Shown here piece by piece: positions 8,364 through 17,096 of a stretch of 64,000 nt of DNA. Numbering within the stretch: the stretch's first letter is position 1; each line of letters opens with the position of its first letter. Source of the stretch: Geothermobacter hydrogeniphilus. GTDB taxonomy: Bacteria > Desulfobacterota > Desulfuromonadia > Desulfuromonadales > Geothermobacteraceae. Made by a program: the position numbers and the translations under genes. The notes beneath the pieces were generated by a model. That model ran no database searches. It was given only the letters and a program-made list of their open reading frames with translations, and was not told where the DNA came from. The DNA lies in NCBI RefSeq assembly GCF_002093115.1, contig NZ_NAAD01000015.1, positions 42,771 to 106,770 on the forward strand. The letters run 5' to 3'.

Positions 8364-9670
8364 GATGTTCCTCCCGAAACGGCGTCATCTCCCCGCGCAT
8401 GTCGCAACAGGGCGAGGGCGCGCAGATAGTCGTAATGGGCCGACTGCAGGTCGGTTTCGGCCCGGGTCAGAAGAGTGCGGGCGTCGAGCAGGTCGCTGGT
8501 GGAGATCAGGTTTTCACGGAATTGCAGGGTCGAGAGACGGTGATTCTCCCGCGCCTGTCTGAGAGCCGCCTCGGCCGTGGTCTGGTTCTGTCGCGCGACA
8601 TCGAGTTGCTCGAGAGCCGCTTCGACTTCCAGCCGGACCTGGTCCTGCAGAGTCCTGAGCGCCTGCTCGCCGGCGCTGATCTGGTGACGGGCGGCAATGG
8701 CGCGGGCGCGGTCGGCGCCCGCAGCGAACAGGTTCCAGTCCAGTTGCAGGCCGATACTGGCATTGTCCCGGTTGCGGTAGGGGTTGTCGTTGGTCGCGAT
8801 GTCGGTGCCGTCGCGCTGATAGCTGCCGACCAGGCTGACGCGGGGATAGAAACGACTCTGTTCCAGCCTGAGGCGTTCCCCGGCCATGGCGATCGCGCGT
8901 CGCGCCGCATTGATTTCCGGCCGTTTCCGCAGCGCTCCGGCTTCAAGCTCTGCAAGCTCCAGGGAGGGAGGCGGCGGGAGATCCGGCGCGCTCAACTGGA
9001 GAGATTCCCGGCGGGGGAGGCCGATCAGCAGTGCCAGCCGACTGTTGGCCAACCGCTGCTCTCCGGCCATCTTTTTACGCCGCAACTCCGCCTGGGCGAG
9101 GGCGACTTCGGCCTTGAGCAGGTCATTGCGCGGAATCAGCCCCTGCTCGAACAGCGCGCGGGCATCCTGCAGATGTTCCTGCAGTTGGTCATGTTCCTCG
9201 TCGGCCAGCCGCAGCCGGTCACCGGCCTCCAGCAGATCGAGATAGCGCAGGCTGGTTTCCAGCAGCAGGTCACTGCGGGCCTGCCGCAGGTCGAAATCAG
9301 CCAGGTCGACCTCAAGCCGGGCCAGGTTCTGTCGGGCGCTGAGGGCGTAACCGGTGAACAGCGGCTGGATCAGGTCAAGCTCGTAGTGATAGATGCTGCG
9401 GTCGTTGACTGGAAACTCCAGACCGTCGAACCGTTCAATGGGCTGATCGCGCAAATAGTTGCCGGTGGCCTTGAAGTCGAGCCGGGGCAGACGGTCGGCG
9501 CTTGCGGCGCGGGCCTGGTACTGCCGGCTGCGCAGGGTTTCCTGTCGCTGCTTGATGGCACTCTGGTTCTGCAGGGCCAGCTGTCGGGCGGTCGTCAGGT
9601 CAAGGGGACGGGCCTGGGCCGTTGCCGTCACAAAACAGAGAAACAGGAGGACAAGAATTGATGGGCGCAT
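8360..9670 (-). CDS. TolC-family outer-membrane efflux channel
   Basis: A 436-residue outer-membrane factor with a signal peptide (cut after about TATAQA) and two OEP repeats of alternating coiled coil and beta segments. Typical stretches are LDLTTARQLALQNQ near the mature N-terminus and LDWNLFAAGADRARAIAARHQ in the second repeat. It forms the exit duct for EmrAB. It is the first gene of the operon, directly behind the promoter with the TetR-type palindrome. The next start (tetR) overlaps its stop. Confidence 0.9.
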   Translation of the reverse strand: MRPSILVLLFLCFVTATAQARPLDLTTARQLALQNQSAIKQRQETLRSRQYQARAASADRLPRLDFKATGNYLRDQPIERFDGLEFPVNDRSIYHYELDLIQPLFTGYALSARQNLARLEVDLADFDLRQARSDLLLETSLRYLDLLEAGDRLRLADEEHDQLQEHLQDARALFEQGLIPRNDLLKAEVALAQAELRRKKMAGEQRLANSRLALLIGLPRRESLQLSAPDLPPPPSLELAELEAGALRKRPEINAARRAIAMAGERLRLEQSRFYPRVSLVGSYQRDGTDIATNDNPYRNRDNASIGLQLDWNLFAAGADRARAIAARHQISAGEQALRTLQDQVRLEVEAALEQLDVARQNQTTAEAALRQARENHRLSTLQFRENLISTSDLLDARTLLTRAETDLQSAHYDYLRALALLRHARGDDAVSGGTS

Positions 9671-9696
9671 GGTTGACCTCGGACAATGAATTAAAA

Positions 9697-9737
9697 CGAA
9701 CGTTCGATAAAATAAGTCGCGGAAGCCACGGCGTCAA
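9697..9737 (-). promoter_or_regulatory. efflux operon promoter with TetR-type operator
   Basis: Minus strand: -35 TTGACG at 9737-9732, a 17-nt spacer, -10 TATTTT at 9714-9709. Immediately downstream, the perfect 10-bp palindrome CGAACGTTCG (9697-9706) covers the expected start of transcription. Bound repressor would block initiation. That the TetR protein of this operon binds here is an inference from position and symmetry. Confidence 0.6.
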
Positions 9738-9799
9738 GGGGGAATTTTTTTTCCCGGCAAAAAGGCCGACGAGATAGAATGCGCCCAGAGGAGGATGGC

Positions 9800-10147
9800 A
9801 TGAACAATCACCGTCTGGTTTATTCTGATGACATCGGCAGCCGCTGTCCGAAATGCGGCAAAACGTTGCAGAAATGCATTTGCCGCGCGAGCGGAGAGCC
9901 GGTCGGCGACGGCCGGGTGCGGGTGGCGCGGCAGACCAAAGGGCGCAAGGGGAAGGGCGTCAGTCTGATTGCCGGACTGCCGCTGGCGGAAAAAGAGTTG
10001 AAGGCGCTGGCTAAAGAGTTGAAGCAGCGTTGCGGCTGCGGCGGCACAGTCAGGGAGGGGATCATCGAACTCCAGACCGACCAGCGCGATCTGCTGGTGG
10101 AGGAACTGAAGAAACGTGGCTACCAGGCCGGAAAGGCGGGAGGCTGA
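9800..10147 (+). CDS. yciH: SUI1/YciH-family translation initiation factor-like protein
   Basis: A 115-residue bacterial eIF1/SUI1 homologue. An N-terminal segment with CPKCGKTLQKCIC could bind zinc. The SUI1 domain follows (about residues 45-110), with the family core GKGVSLIAGLPL, LKQRCGCGGTVREGIIELQ and the terminal LKKRGYQAGKAGG. It is thought to monitor initiation on the 30S subunit. The ATG at 9800 is preferred because GAGGAGG lies 5 nt upstream. It ends 2 bp before the oxidoreductase gene and is probably co-transcribed, though no functional link is evident. Confidence 0.88.
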   Translation: MNNHRLVYSDDIGSRCPKCGKTLQKCICRASGEPVGDGRVRVARQTKGRKGKGVSLIAGLPLAEKELKALAKELKQRCGCGGTVREGIIELQTDQRDLLVEELKKRGYQAGKAGG

Positions 10148-10149
10148 CC

Positions 10150-12141
10150 ATGGCCGGAACCATCCATCGCTCCGTCTGTCCCTACGACTGTCCCGACGCC
10201 TGCGGCCTGCTGGTCGAGGTCGAAGACGGCCGCGTTGTCAGCGTCAAGGGCGATCCCGAACATCCCTTTACCCGCGGCATCCTCTGCGCCAAGATGCAGC
10301 ATTACGAGCGCACTGTTCATTCACCACGACGTCTGTCGCAACCGTTGGAGCGTTGTGGCCCCAAGGGGAAGGGCAGCTTTAAGCCCATCAGCTGGGCGGC
10401 GGCGATTGAACGGATCGCAACAGAATGGCAGCGCATCATTGCCGATTCAGGTCCCGAAGCGATTCTTCCCTATTCCTATGCCGGCACCATGGGGGTTCTG
10501 CAGCGCAACGCCCTGATCCCTTTCTTCAACCGCATGGGGGCCTCAAGGCTGGAGCGAGGCATCTGCACCCCGGCCAAGGATGAAGGCTGGCGGGCGGTGA
10601 TGGGGGAGACTCCCGCTCCGGCACCGGAACGGGTTCTGGACAGTGATCTGGTGATGCTCTGGAGCAGCAACGCCGCGGCCACCAACCTGCATTTCCTGCA
10701 GCTGGTGAAACAGGCGAAAAAACGGGGCGCCAGGGTCTGGATGATCGACCTCTACCGTAACGCCGGCAGCGGGGTGGCCGATGAGGTTTTCTGCGTCAGG
10801 CCGGGCAGCGACGGCGCCCTGGCACTGGGGCTGATGCATCTGCTGGTGCGCAACGGGCGCTGCGATGATGCCTTTCTTGCTGAAAAGGTACAGGGTTTTA
10901 TCGAGTTGAAGGAGCAGGTCCTTCCCGACTACCCGCCGGAGCGGGTGAGTGCTCTCACCGGTTTGACCGTCGAACAGCTCGAACAGATGGCCCATGCCTT
11001 TGCCGTGGCAAAGGCTCCCTTCATCAGCCTCGGCGGCGGGCTGGCGCACTACAGCAACAGTGCCATGACGGTGCGCAGTATTGTCGCTCTCCCGACCCTG
11101 ACCGGGGCCTGGGAACGGGGCGGCGGTTGTTTCGTCGGTACCAGCACCGGGGCCGCCTTGCCGATGGCGAAAATAACCCGTCCCGATCTGTTGTGCGGTT
11201 CTCCGCGCAGCATCAACATGAGCCAGCTCGGCGATGCCCTGATGCGGCTGGATGATCCGCCGGTCAGGAGCCTCTACATCAGCCATTCCAACCCGGCGGT
11301 GGTGGCCCCGGATCAGAACCGGGTCCTTCAGGGCCTCGCGCGCGAGGATCTCTTCACCGTGGTCCACGAGCGTTTCATGACCGACAGTGCCCGTTATGCC
11401 GACATCCTGCTGCCGGCGACCAGTTCCCTCGAATACGGCGATCTGTTTCGCTCCTACGGCAGCTACTGCGTGCAGCGCACCTGCTCCGTGATTCCTCCGG
11501 TCGGAAAGAGCAAGTCGAATCGCGAGGTAATTCGGCTGCTGGCTGCGGCCATGGACTACAGGGAGGATATCTTCTTCCGGGATGACGAGGAGATGATCGC
11601 CGAGCTGCTGGCCGAACCGAACGACTGGTGGGCCGGGGTCGACCGACAGGCGTTTCAGGAAGGCCGGCCGGTGGTCCTTACTCCGCCGCGAGCGGGCCGC
11701 TTTCATACGCCGTCGGGAAAAATAGAGATTCTCAATCCGCGACTGCGGGATCCCCTGCCGTGCTACCTGGAACCGTATCGTGATGAACTGCCGCTGCAAC
11801 TGGTCACCGCTCCGGCGCTGAAGACTCTCAATTCCACCTTCTTCGAGCGGGATGAGTTGCGCGAACCGCAGATGTCCATCCGGGTGCATCCCGCAGAGGC
11901 CGAACGGCGCGGGCTGGAAGACGGCGGATCGGTTCACGTGTTCAATGCTCTGGGCGAGGTTGAGTTCGTGTTGCGGATTGACGAGAAGGTGCCGTCGGGG
12001 CTGGCGGTGGCCGAAGGGGTCTGGTGGCGTGAGTTCGCTCCCGGCGGACGGACTGTCAACGCCCTCACGTCCCAGCGACTCACCGATCTTGGCGGCGGCA
12101 GCACCTTTTACGATAATCGGGTCGACATCCGCCGTTGTTGA
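10150..12141 (+). CDS. molybdopterin-dependent oxidoreductase with N-terminal [4Fe-4S]
   Basis: A 663-residue DMSO-reductase-superfamily enzyme. The N-terminus has CPYDCPDAC followed about 28 residues later by a further Cys (GILCAK), the four-cysteine site for a [4Fe-4S] cluster. Molybdopterin-binding regions follow, then a C-terminal dinucleotide-binding domain (from about residue 545, LQLVTAPALKTLNSTFFE). There is no signal peptide, so it is probably cytoplasmic. No electron-transfer or membrane subunit is encoded nearby. The substrate cannot be read from sequence; polysulfide/thiosulfate-type and formate-type enzymes share this fold. A strong terminator follows. Confidence 0.85.
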   Translation: MAGTIHRSVCPYDCPDACGLLVEVEDGRVVSVKGDPEHPFTRGILCAKMQHYERTVHSPRRLSQPLERCGPKGKGSFKPISWAAAIERIATEWQRIIADSGPEAILPYSYAGTMGVLQRNALIPFFNRMGASRLERGICTPAKDEGWRAVMGETPAPAPERVLDSDLVMLWSSNAAATNLHFLQLVKQAKKRGARVWMIDLYRNAGSGVADEVFCVRPGSDGALALGLMHLLVRNGRCDDAFLAEKVQGFIELKEQVLPDYPPERVSALTGLTVEQLEQMAHAFAVAKAPFISLGGGLAHYSNSAMTVRSIVALPTLTGAWERGGGCFVGTSTGAALPMAKITRPDLLCGSPRSINMSQLGDALMRLDDPPVRSLYISHSNPAVVAPDQNRVLQGLAREDLFTVVHERFMTDSARYADILLPATSSLEYGDLFRSYGSYCVQRTCSVIPPVGKSKSNREVIRLLAAAMDYREDIFFRDDEEMIAELLAEPNDWWAGVDRQAFQEGRPVVLTPPRAGRFHTPSGKIEILNPRLRDPLPCYLEPYRDELPLQLVTAPALKTLNSTFFERDELREPQMSIRVHPAEAERRGLEDGGSVHVFNALGEVEFVLRIDEKVPSGLAVAEGVWWREFAPGGRTVNALTSQRLTDLGGGSTFYDNRVDIRRC

Positions 12142-12178
12142 GGAGCGGTTGTCGCCTGCCCCGCTTCGCATAAACAGT

Positions 12179-12215
12179 AACGCCCCCGGAGAAAAAGACC
12201 GGGGGCGTTGTTTTT
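12179..12215 (+). terminator. rho-independent terminator
   Basis: An 11-bp GC-rich stem (AACGCCCCCGG / CCGGGGGCGTT) with a 9-nt loop is followed by G then five U. It closes the yciH-oxidoreductase transcript just before the convergent aapP gene. Confidence 0.88.
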
Positions 12216-12259
12216 GATCGGGATTCAGTTGCCGCTAGGCCCGCCCGGGTCGGACGGGG

Positions 12260-13030
12260 TTACAGGATCTGGCTCAGGAACAGCTTGGTGCGCTCGTTCT
12301 GCGGGTTGTCGAAGAATTCGTGCGGGGTGTTCTCCTCGACAATCTGGCCCTCATCCATGAACATCACCCGGTCGGCGACGCTCTTGGCAAAACCCATTTC
12401 ATGGGTGACCACCAGCATCGTCATGCCCTCGTCGGCGAGGTCGATCATGACGTCGAGCACCTCCTTGACCATCTCCGGGTCAAGGGCGCTGGTCGGCTCG
12501 TCGAACAGCATCACGTTCGGTTTCATGCACAGACTGCGGGCGATGGCGACCCGCTGCTGCTGACCGCCCGAGAGCTGCCCCGGGTATTTCTTGGCCTGTT
12601 CGGCGATCTTGACTTTTTCCAGGAACATCATCGCCGTCTCCTCAGCCTCCTTCTTCGGTTCCTTGCGCACCCAGATCGGCCCCAGGGTCAGGTTTTCAAG
12701 GATGGTCAGGTGGGGGAAGAGGTTGAAGTGCTGGAAGACCATGCCGACCTCGGCGCGGACCTTTTCAATATTCTTGATGTCATTGGTCAATTCGATGCCG
12801 TCGACGATGATCCGGCCGCGCTGATGTTCCTCCAGGCGGTTGATGCAGCGGATCATGGTTGATTTTCCCGACCCGGACGGGCCGCAGATGACGATCCGTT
12901 CACGGCGGGCAACCTTCAGGTTGATGTCAGAAAGAACATGAAAGTCTCCGTACCATTTGTGCATGCCGATCAGTTCGATAATCGGCTGGTCGATGGTCGA
13001 GGCGGTCTTTTGTGCGGTTGTATCAGTCAT
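12260..13030 (-). CDS. aapP: polar amino-acid ABC transporter ATP-binding protein
   Basis: A 256-residue ABC ATPase. Walker [10 protein letters not shown] is at 50-58, Q-loop near 100, signature LSGGQQQR at 153-160 and Walker B VMLFDEP at 173-179. It matches the GlnQ/AapP class ([19 protein letters not shown]). It drives import through the two permeases encoded upstream, and is the last gene of the aapJQMP operon, 20 bp from aapM. Confidence 0.93.
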   Translation of the reverse strand: MTDTTAQKTASTIDQPIIELIGMHKWYGDFHVLSDINLKVARRERIVICGPSGSGKSTMIRCINRLEEHQRGRIIVDGIELTNDIKNIEKVRAEVGMVFQHFNLFPHLTILENLTLGPIWVRKEPKKEAEETAMMFLEKVKIAEQAKKYPGQLSGGQQQRVAIARSLCMKPNVMLFDEPTSALDPEMVKEVLDVMIDLADEGMTMLVVTHEMGFAKSVADRVMFMDEGQIVEENTPHEFFDNPQNERTKLFLSQIL

Positions 13031-13050
13031 GGCAAATCTCGTTGCTCGGG

Positions 13051-14142
13051 TCAGCGGCCGGTGTGCAGGGCCTTTTCAAGTTTACGGCTGTAGCTCGACA
13101 TGGCGTAGCAGAAGATGAAATAGAGGACCGCCAGGAAGAGATAGGCCTCGCTGGAAAAACCCATCCATTTCGGATTGGAGAGGGTGACCTTGGTGGTTTT
13201 CAGCACATCGTAGAGGGCGATGATGACGACCAGCGAGGTGTCCTTGAAGGCGGAGATCAGGATGCCTACACTTGGCGGAATGACGATCTTCAATGCCTGC
13301 GGCAGGATGATCAGGCGCATCGCCTGGCTGTAGTTGAGGCCGAGGGAGTCGGCTGCCTCATACTGTCCCTTGGTGATCGCCTGCAGGCCGCCGCGGACCA
13401 CCTCGGCGATATAGGCGGCGGTGAAGATGATGATCGCCACCTGGGCGCGCAGCACCTTGTCGATGGAGATTCCCTCGGGAAGGAACAGGGGAAACATGAT
13501 CGAGGACATGAACAGCATCGAGATCAGCGGCACACCGCGGATCAGCTCGATATAGACCACGCACAGCGACTTGATCGCCGGCAGTCTCGATTGTCTTCCC
13601 AGCGCGAGCAGAACGCCGAGCGGGTAGGCGCCGACCATGCCGAACAGGGAGAGCATCAGGGTCAGCGGCAGACCGCTCCACTTGGCGGTTTCAACCACCG
13701 GCAGGCCGAGCCCGCCGTGCATCAGCCAGCCCATGACAAACAGGCCGGCGGTCCAGATCGGGAACAGCAGCCGGTTCCAGCTGCGGCGGTTCTGGGAATA
13801 GAGGACCAGCGCCAGCAGCAGAATCATCGCTGTCAGCGGGCGCCACTGCTGGTCTTCGGGGAAGAAGCCGAAGAAGATGAAGCGGGCGTTGGCCGGGATA
13901 ATCGACCAGCAGGCGCCGTCGATATCACGGCAGGCTGCGGCATCGCTCAGCCAGAGGCTGTCAACGAAGGCCCACTTGATCAACGGCGGGACCACCAGGT
14001 AGAGGCTGTAGATGGTCAGGATGGTCAGCAGCGAGTTGAACCAGTTGTTGAACAGGTTTTCCCGCAGCCAGCCGAGGACACCCACTTCGGTGACCGGCGG
14101 CTTGAGATATTCACGGCTTGTCGAGGTGTTGTTGTCAGTCAT
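13051..14142 (-). CDS. aapM: polar amino-acid ABC transporter permease
   Basis: A 363-residue inner-membrane permease of the HisM/AapM type with an N-terminal extension. The C-terminal half carries the EAA loop region ([24 protein letters not shown]), which contacts the ATPase. It pairs with AapQ. The start lies 4 bp after the aapQ stop. General L-amino-acid uptake is the usual role; true specificity depends on the binding protein. Confidence 0.92.
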   Translation of the reverse strand: MTDNNTSTSREYLKPPVTEVGVLGWLRENLFNNWFNSLLTILTIYSLYLVVPPLIKWAFVDSLWLSDAAACRDIDGACWSIIPANARFIFFGFFPEDQQWRPLTAMILLLALVLYSQNRRSWNRLLFPIWTAGLFVMGWLMHGGLGLPVVETAKWSGLPLTLMLSLFGMVGAYPLGVLLALGRQSRLPAIKSLCVVYIELIRGVPLISMLFMSSIMFPLFLPEGISIDKVLRAQVAIIIFTAAYIAEVVRGGLQAITKGQYEAADSLGLNYSQAMRLIILPQALKIVIPPSVGILISAFKDTSLVVIIALYDVLKTTKVTLSNPKWMGFSSEAYLFLAVLYFIFCYAMSSYSRKLEKALHTGR

Positions 14143-14146
14143 CGTC

Positions 14147-15340
14147 TCACCTCTCCACGATAGCCATTTTTTTGTTGTACCAGTTCATGAAAAATGAGGT
14201 CGACAGGCTGAAAAAGAGATAGACAGCCATGATCAGGGCGACCCCTTCGATTGCCTGCCCGGTCTGGTTGATGGTGGTGTTGGCGACGGAGACGAAGTCG
14301 GCGAAGCCGATGGCGATGGCCAGGGAACTGTTCTTGGTCAGGTTGAGCATCTGGCTGGTCAGGGGCGGAATGATCACCCGCAGCGCCTGCGGCAGCACCA
14401 CCAGGTGCAGAACCTGGCCGGGGCGCAGGCCGATCGACATCGCCGCCTCGATCTGGCCGCGGCTGACCGACTGAATACCGGCGCGGACGATTTCAGCGAC
14501 GAAGGCCGAGGTGTACAGGACCAGGCCGATCAGCAGGGCACTGAATTCGGGGGTGACCGCCATCCCGCCGCGGAAATTGAAGCCGCGCAGGACCGGAATA
14601 TCCATTGCCGTCGGCGCACCGTAGGCCAGCCACACCAGTGCCGGCAGCAGCAGGCAGAGACCGAGGCCACTGCGTACCACCGGAAAGATCTGGCCGGTGA
14701 GATCCTGTCGTTTGCGTGCCCAGCGGGCCAGCAGCCACCAGAGTATAACGGCCGCCACCAGAGCCCACAGCATCGGGGTATGGGCGGGGTGTGCTTCCGG
14801 GACGGCAAAGATCAGGCCGCGGTTGCAGAGAAACACTCCCGGCAGCGGGTTGAGTGCCTGGCGCGGCGCCGGAAATGCCTCGTAGAAGATGGAGTACCAG
14901 AAAAACAGTTGCAGCAGCACCGGGATGTTCTGCATCACCTCGATAAATCCCCCCGCCAGGCGCGAAACAATCCAGTTGTGCGAGAGACGGGCGATGCCGA
15001 CGACCACCCCCAGAAGGGTGGTCAGAATGATGCCGATGAAGGAGACCTTGAGGGTATTCAGGGCACCCGCCAGCAGGGCCCTGGCATAGGTGTCGGCGGC
15101 CGAGTAGTCAATCACCGATTCACCGATTTCAAAACCGGCCTCGTTGTGCAGAAAGCTGAAGCCGGTGGCGATCGACTGGCGTTTCAGGTTGGCCTGGGTG
15201 TTGCTGAACAGCACGTAGCCGATGCCGAGCACCAGCAACAGGACGGCGATCTGGAAAATAACACCGCGTTTTTCCGGGTTGCGCCAGAAGGGAACGGTAC
15301 TTGACGTGATGTCAGGTGTTGCCTTGGGTTCGTTGCTCAC
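14147..15340 (-). CDS. aapQ: polar amino-acid ABC transporter permease
   Basis: A 397-residue permease with the long N-terminal and central insertions typical of AapQ. A C-terminal binding-protein-dependent transport domain holds the EAA motif GQIEAAMSIGLRPGQVLHLVVLPQ. It forms a heterodimeric channel with AapM. A terminator-like hairpin separates it from aapJ, so permease synthesis is probably kept below that of the binding protein. Confidence 0.92.
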   Translation of the reverse strand: MSNEPKATPDITSSTVPFWRNPEKRGVIFQIAVLLLVLGIGYVLFSNTQANLKRQSIATGFSFLHNEAGFEIGESVIDYSAADTYARALLAGALNTLKVSFIGIILTTLLGVVVGIARLSHNWIVSRLAGGFIEVMQNIPVLLQLFFWYSIFYEAFPAPRQALNPLPGVFLCNRGLIFAVPEAHPAHTPMLWALVAAVILWWLLARWARKRQDLTGQIFPVVRSGLGLCLLLPALVWLAYGAPTAMDIPVLRGFNFRGGMAVTPEFSALLIGLVLYTSAFVAEIVRAGIQSVSRGQIEAAMSIGLRPGQVLHLVVLPQALRVIIPPLTSQMLNLTKNSSLAIAIGFADFVSVANTTINQTGQAIEGVALIMAVYLFFSLSTSFFMNWYNKKMAIVER

Positions 15341-15400
15341 GTTTCAATTTTTCGGGTTATGGGTTGAGGCTGAACCGGCGCTCATTGCACCGATGTAAAT

Positions 15401-15440
15401 AAAAAAAGGGGGGGAGCCGACCTTGCGGACGGCTCCCCCG
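15401..15440 (-). terminator. intra-operon terminator/attenuator after aapJ
   Basis: On the minus strand a 10-bp stem (GGGGGAGCCG pairing with CGGCTCCCCC) with a 10-nt loop leads into a run of seven U at 15407-15401. Partial read-through would allow expression of the permease and ATPase genes at a lower level than the binding protein. Confidence 0.75.
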
Positions 15441-15453
15441 GTTCTGCAATGGT

Positions 15454-16473
15454 TTATTTGAACGGCGGTGAATACATCAGTCCACCGTTGGTCCAGAGGG
15501 CATTGAGGCCGCGCTCGAGGCCGAGGGTGGTTTTGGGGCCGACGTTGCGATCGAAAACCTCGCCGTAATTGCCGACCTGCTTGATGATATTGTAGGCCCA
15601 CTTCTCATCCAGTCCCAGAGCCTTGCCGTTGCCGGGAATGACGCCGAGGAAGCGTTTGATCGCGGGATTCTTGCTCTTGAGCATCTGGTCGACGTTTTTC
15701 GAGTTGATCCCCAGTTCTTCCGCATTGATCATCGCCAGTACGGAGAAGTCGACGATATCGCGGAACTGGTCGTCGCCATGACGAACGGCAGGAGCGAGGG
15801 GCTCCTTGGAGATGATTTCCGGCAGAATGACGTAATCTTTCGGGTTCGGGGCCACGGCGCGGGTGCCGGCCAGCTGGGAGGCATCCGAGGTCAGTACGTC
15901 GCAACGACCGGCGAAGAAGGTCTTGGCCAGCTCCGTGGTGTTTTCGATGACGACCGGCTTCCATTTCATATTGTTGGAGCGGAAGAAGTCGGCGGCATTC
16001 TGCTCGGTGGTGGTGCCGGGCAGGACGCAGACGGTGGCGCCGTCAAGCTCCTTGGCGCTCTTGACGCCGAGCTTCTTGGGAACCAGGAAGCCCTGACCGT
16101 CATAGTAGTTGACATGGACGAAGTTCAGTCCGAGCTGGGTTTCTCGGGTCAGGGTGCGGGTGGCGTTGCGGGTCAGGACGTCGATCTCGCCCGACTGCAG
16201 GGCGGTGAAGCGCTGCTGGGCGGTCAGGGGGGTGAACTTGACCTTGCTGGCATCGCCGAAGATTGCCGCGGCGATGGCTCGGGCGGTGTCGACGTCCAGG
16301 CCCTTCCAGACCCCTTTTTCATCCGGCATGCCGAAGCCGAAGACGCCGCCGTTGACGCCGGCCTGGATAAAACCCTTTTTCTTGACCGCGTCAAGGTCCT
16401 TGCCGGCAAAGGCAAGCCCCGCGGGCAGTAACGAAAGACACATCATCAGTGCCACGATTTTTACCAGTTTCAT
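15454..16473 (-). CDS. aapJ: polar amino-acid ABC transporter substrate-binding protein
   Basis: A 339-residue periplasmic solute-binding protein. The signal peptide MKLVKIVALMMCLSLLPAGLAFA is followed by KDLDAVKKKGFIQAGVNGG, the family-3 binding-protein fold, with conserved GVWKGLDVDTARAIAAAIFG and LTRNATRTLTRE. AapJ-type proteins bind a broad range of L-amino acids. It is the first gene of the operon and has a strong AGGAGGAAA ribosome site. Confidence 0.93.
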   Translation of the reverse strand: MKLVKIVALMMCLSLLPAGLAFAGKDLDAVKKKGFIQAGVNGGVFGFGMPDEKGVWKGLDVDTARAIAAAIFGDASKVKFTPLTAQQRFTALQSGEIDVLTRNATRTLTRETQLGLNFVHVNYYDGQGFLVPKKLGVKSAKELDGATVCVLPGTTTEQNAADFFRSNNMKWKPVVIENTTELAKTFFAGRCDVLTSDASQLAGTRAVAPNPKDYVILPEIISKEPLAPAVRHGDDQFRDIVDFSVLAMINAEELGINSKNVDQMLKSKNPAIKRFLGVIPGNGKALGLDEKWAYNIIKQVGNYGEVFDRNVGPKTTLGLERGLNALWTNGGLMYSPPFK

Positions 16474-16761
16474 CCGTTTCCTCCTCTGTTGTCGTTGGGT
16501 GGTTGAGAAAACAGCCGGGTTGACCCGGCCATCAATAAACCGATGTTAACTGCTTTTCGGCAAATAAAAAGTCGAAGTACCCGAAACGGCTGCATTTTCT
16601 GGCCGTTTGCGGTGGAATATTGGCAATACCAAACCGGGATTCAATCTCGACAAACAGTGTTTTGTAAAATAAGGCAGGGACAGCGGTGCTGTCAAACAGA
16701 AACTGCAACCGGTGCGAAGGTCGTGTTCAGGGCGGGGAGGGGGATGGAAACAGAGGTCGCG

Positions 16762-16890
16762 TCAGCCGCGGTTCTCCAGAGTTGTGGTCTGGATGGACGA
16801 CTCGGGGACAGAGGGATTGCCCCCCCAGGAGACCAGCAGCAACGAGGCCCAGACCAGGCCGATGACAACAACCAGCAGACGTATCAACAT
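16762..16890 (-). CDS. possible 42-residue membrane peptide
   Basis: The reading frame begins MLIRLLVVVIGLVWASLLLV, one convincing transmembrane helix with a basic N-terminal residue, then a short polar tail ending TLENRG. It has the look of a single-span small membrane protein, but no clear ribosome-binding site precedes the ATG and no homologue is recognised. Confidence 0.3.
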   Translation of the reverse strand: MLIRLLVVVIGLVWASLLLVSWGGNPSVPESSIQTTTLENRG

Positions 16891-17041
16891 GGGCAGGTAA
16901 TCTAGCGAAACCGGCGTCGGAAATCAAGTCAAAAGAAGGACGACCGGGAGCTTGTTTCGACAATCGGTTTCATGTTATTTTTCAACGCCGCGCAGCGCAT
17001 CAACCGAAGGCCCGTCCATTTCTGGAAGAGGGCTGTTTTTG

Positions 17042-17074
17042 TCCTGAATCCGTGAATCATTTCGCCGGTTCAGG
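17042..17074. repeat. 33-bp relic of the MITE-like element
   Basis: It starts TCCTGAATCCGTGA, identical to the left end of the element at 45717-45881, continues with ATCATTTCGCCGG, which resembles the element at 22973, and closes with TTCAGG. Almost the whole interior is missing. It contains the upstream GTG that could be mistaken for the helicase start. Confidence 0.5.
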
Positions 17075-17096
17075 TTTGTTTTTTCAAGAGGTCCCC

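Larger units (their letters stand above)
16474..17096. other. long intergenic region upstream of aapJ and the helicase
   Basis: About 620 bp between divergent genes. It holds a small hairpin (GCCGGGT / ACCCGGC at 16514-16529) in the aapJ leader, a possible 42-codon membrane-peptide gene on the minus strand, and a 33-bp relic of the MITE-like repeat at its right end. The remainder shows no recognisable gene. Confidence 0.5.
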
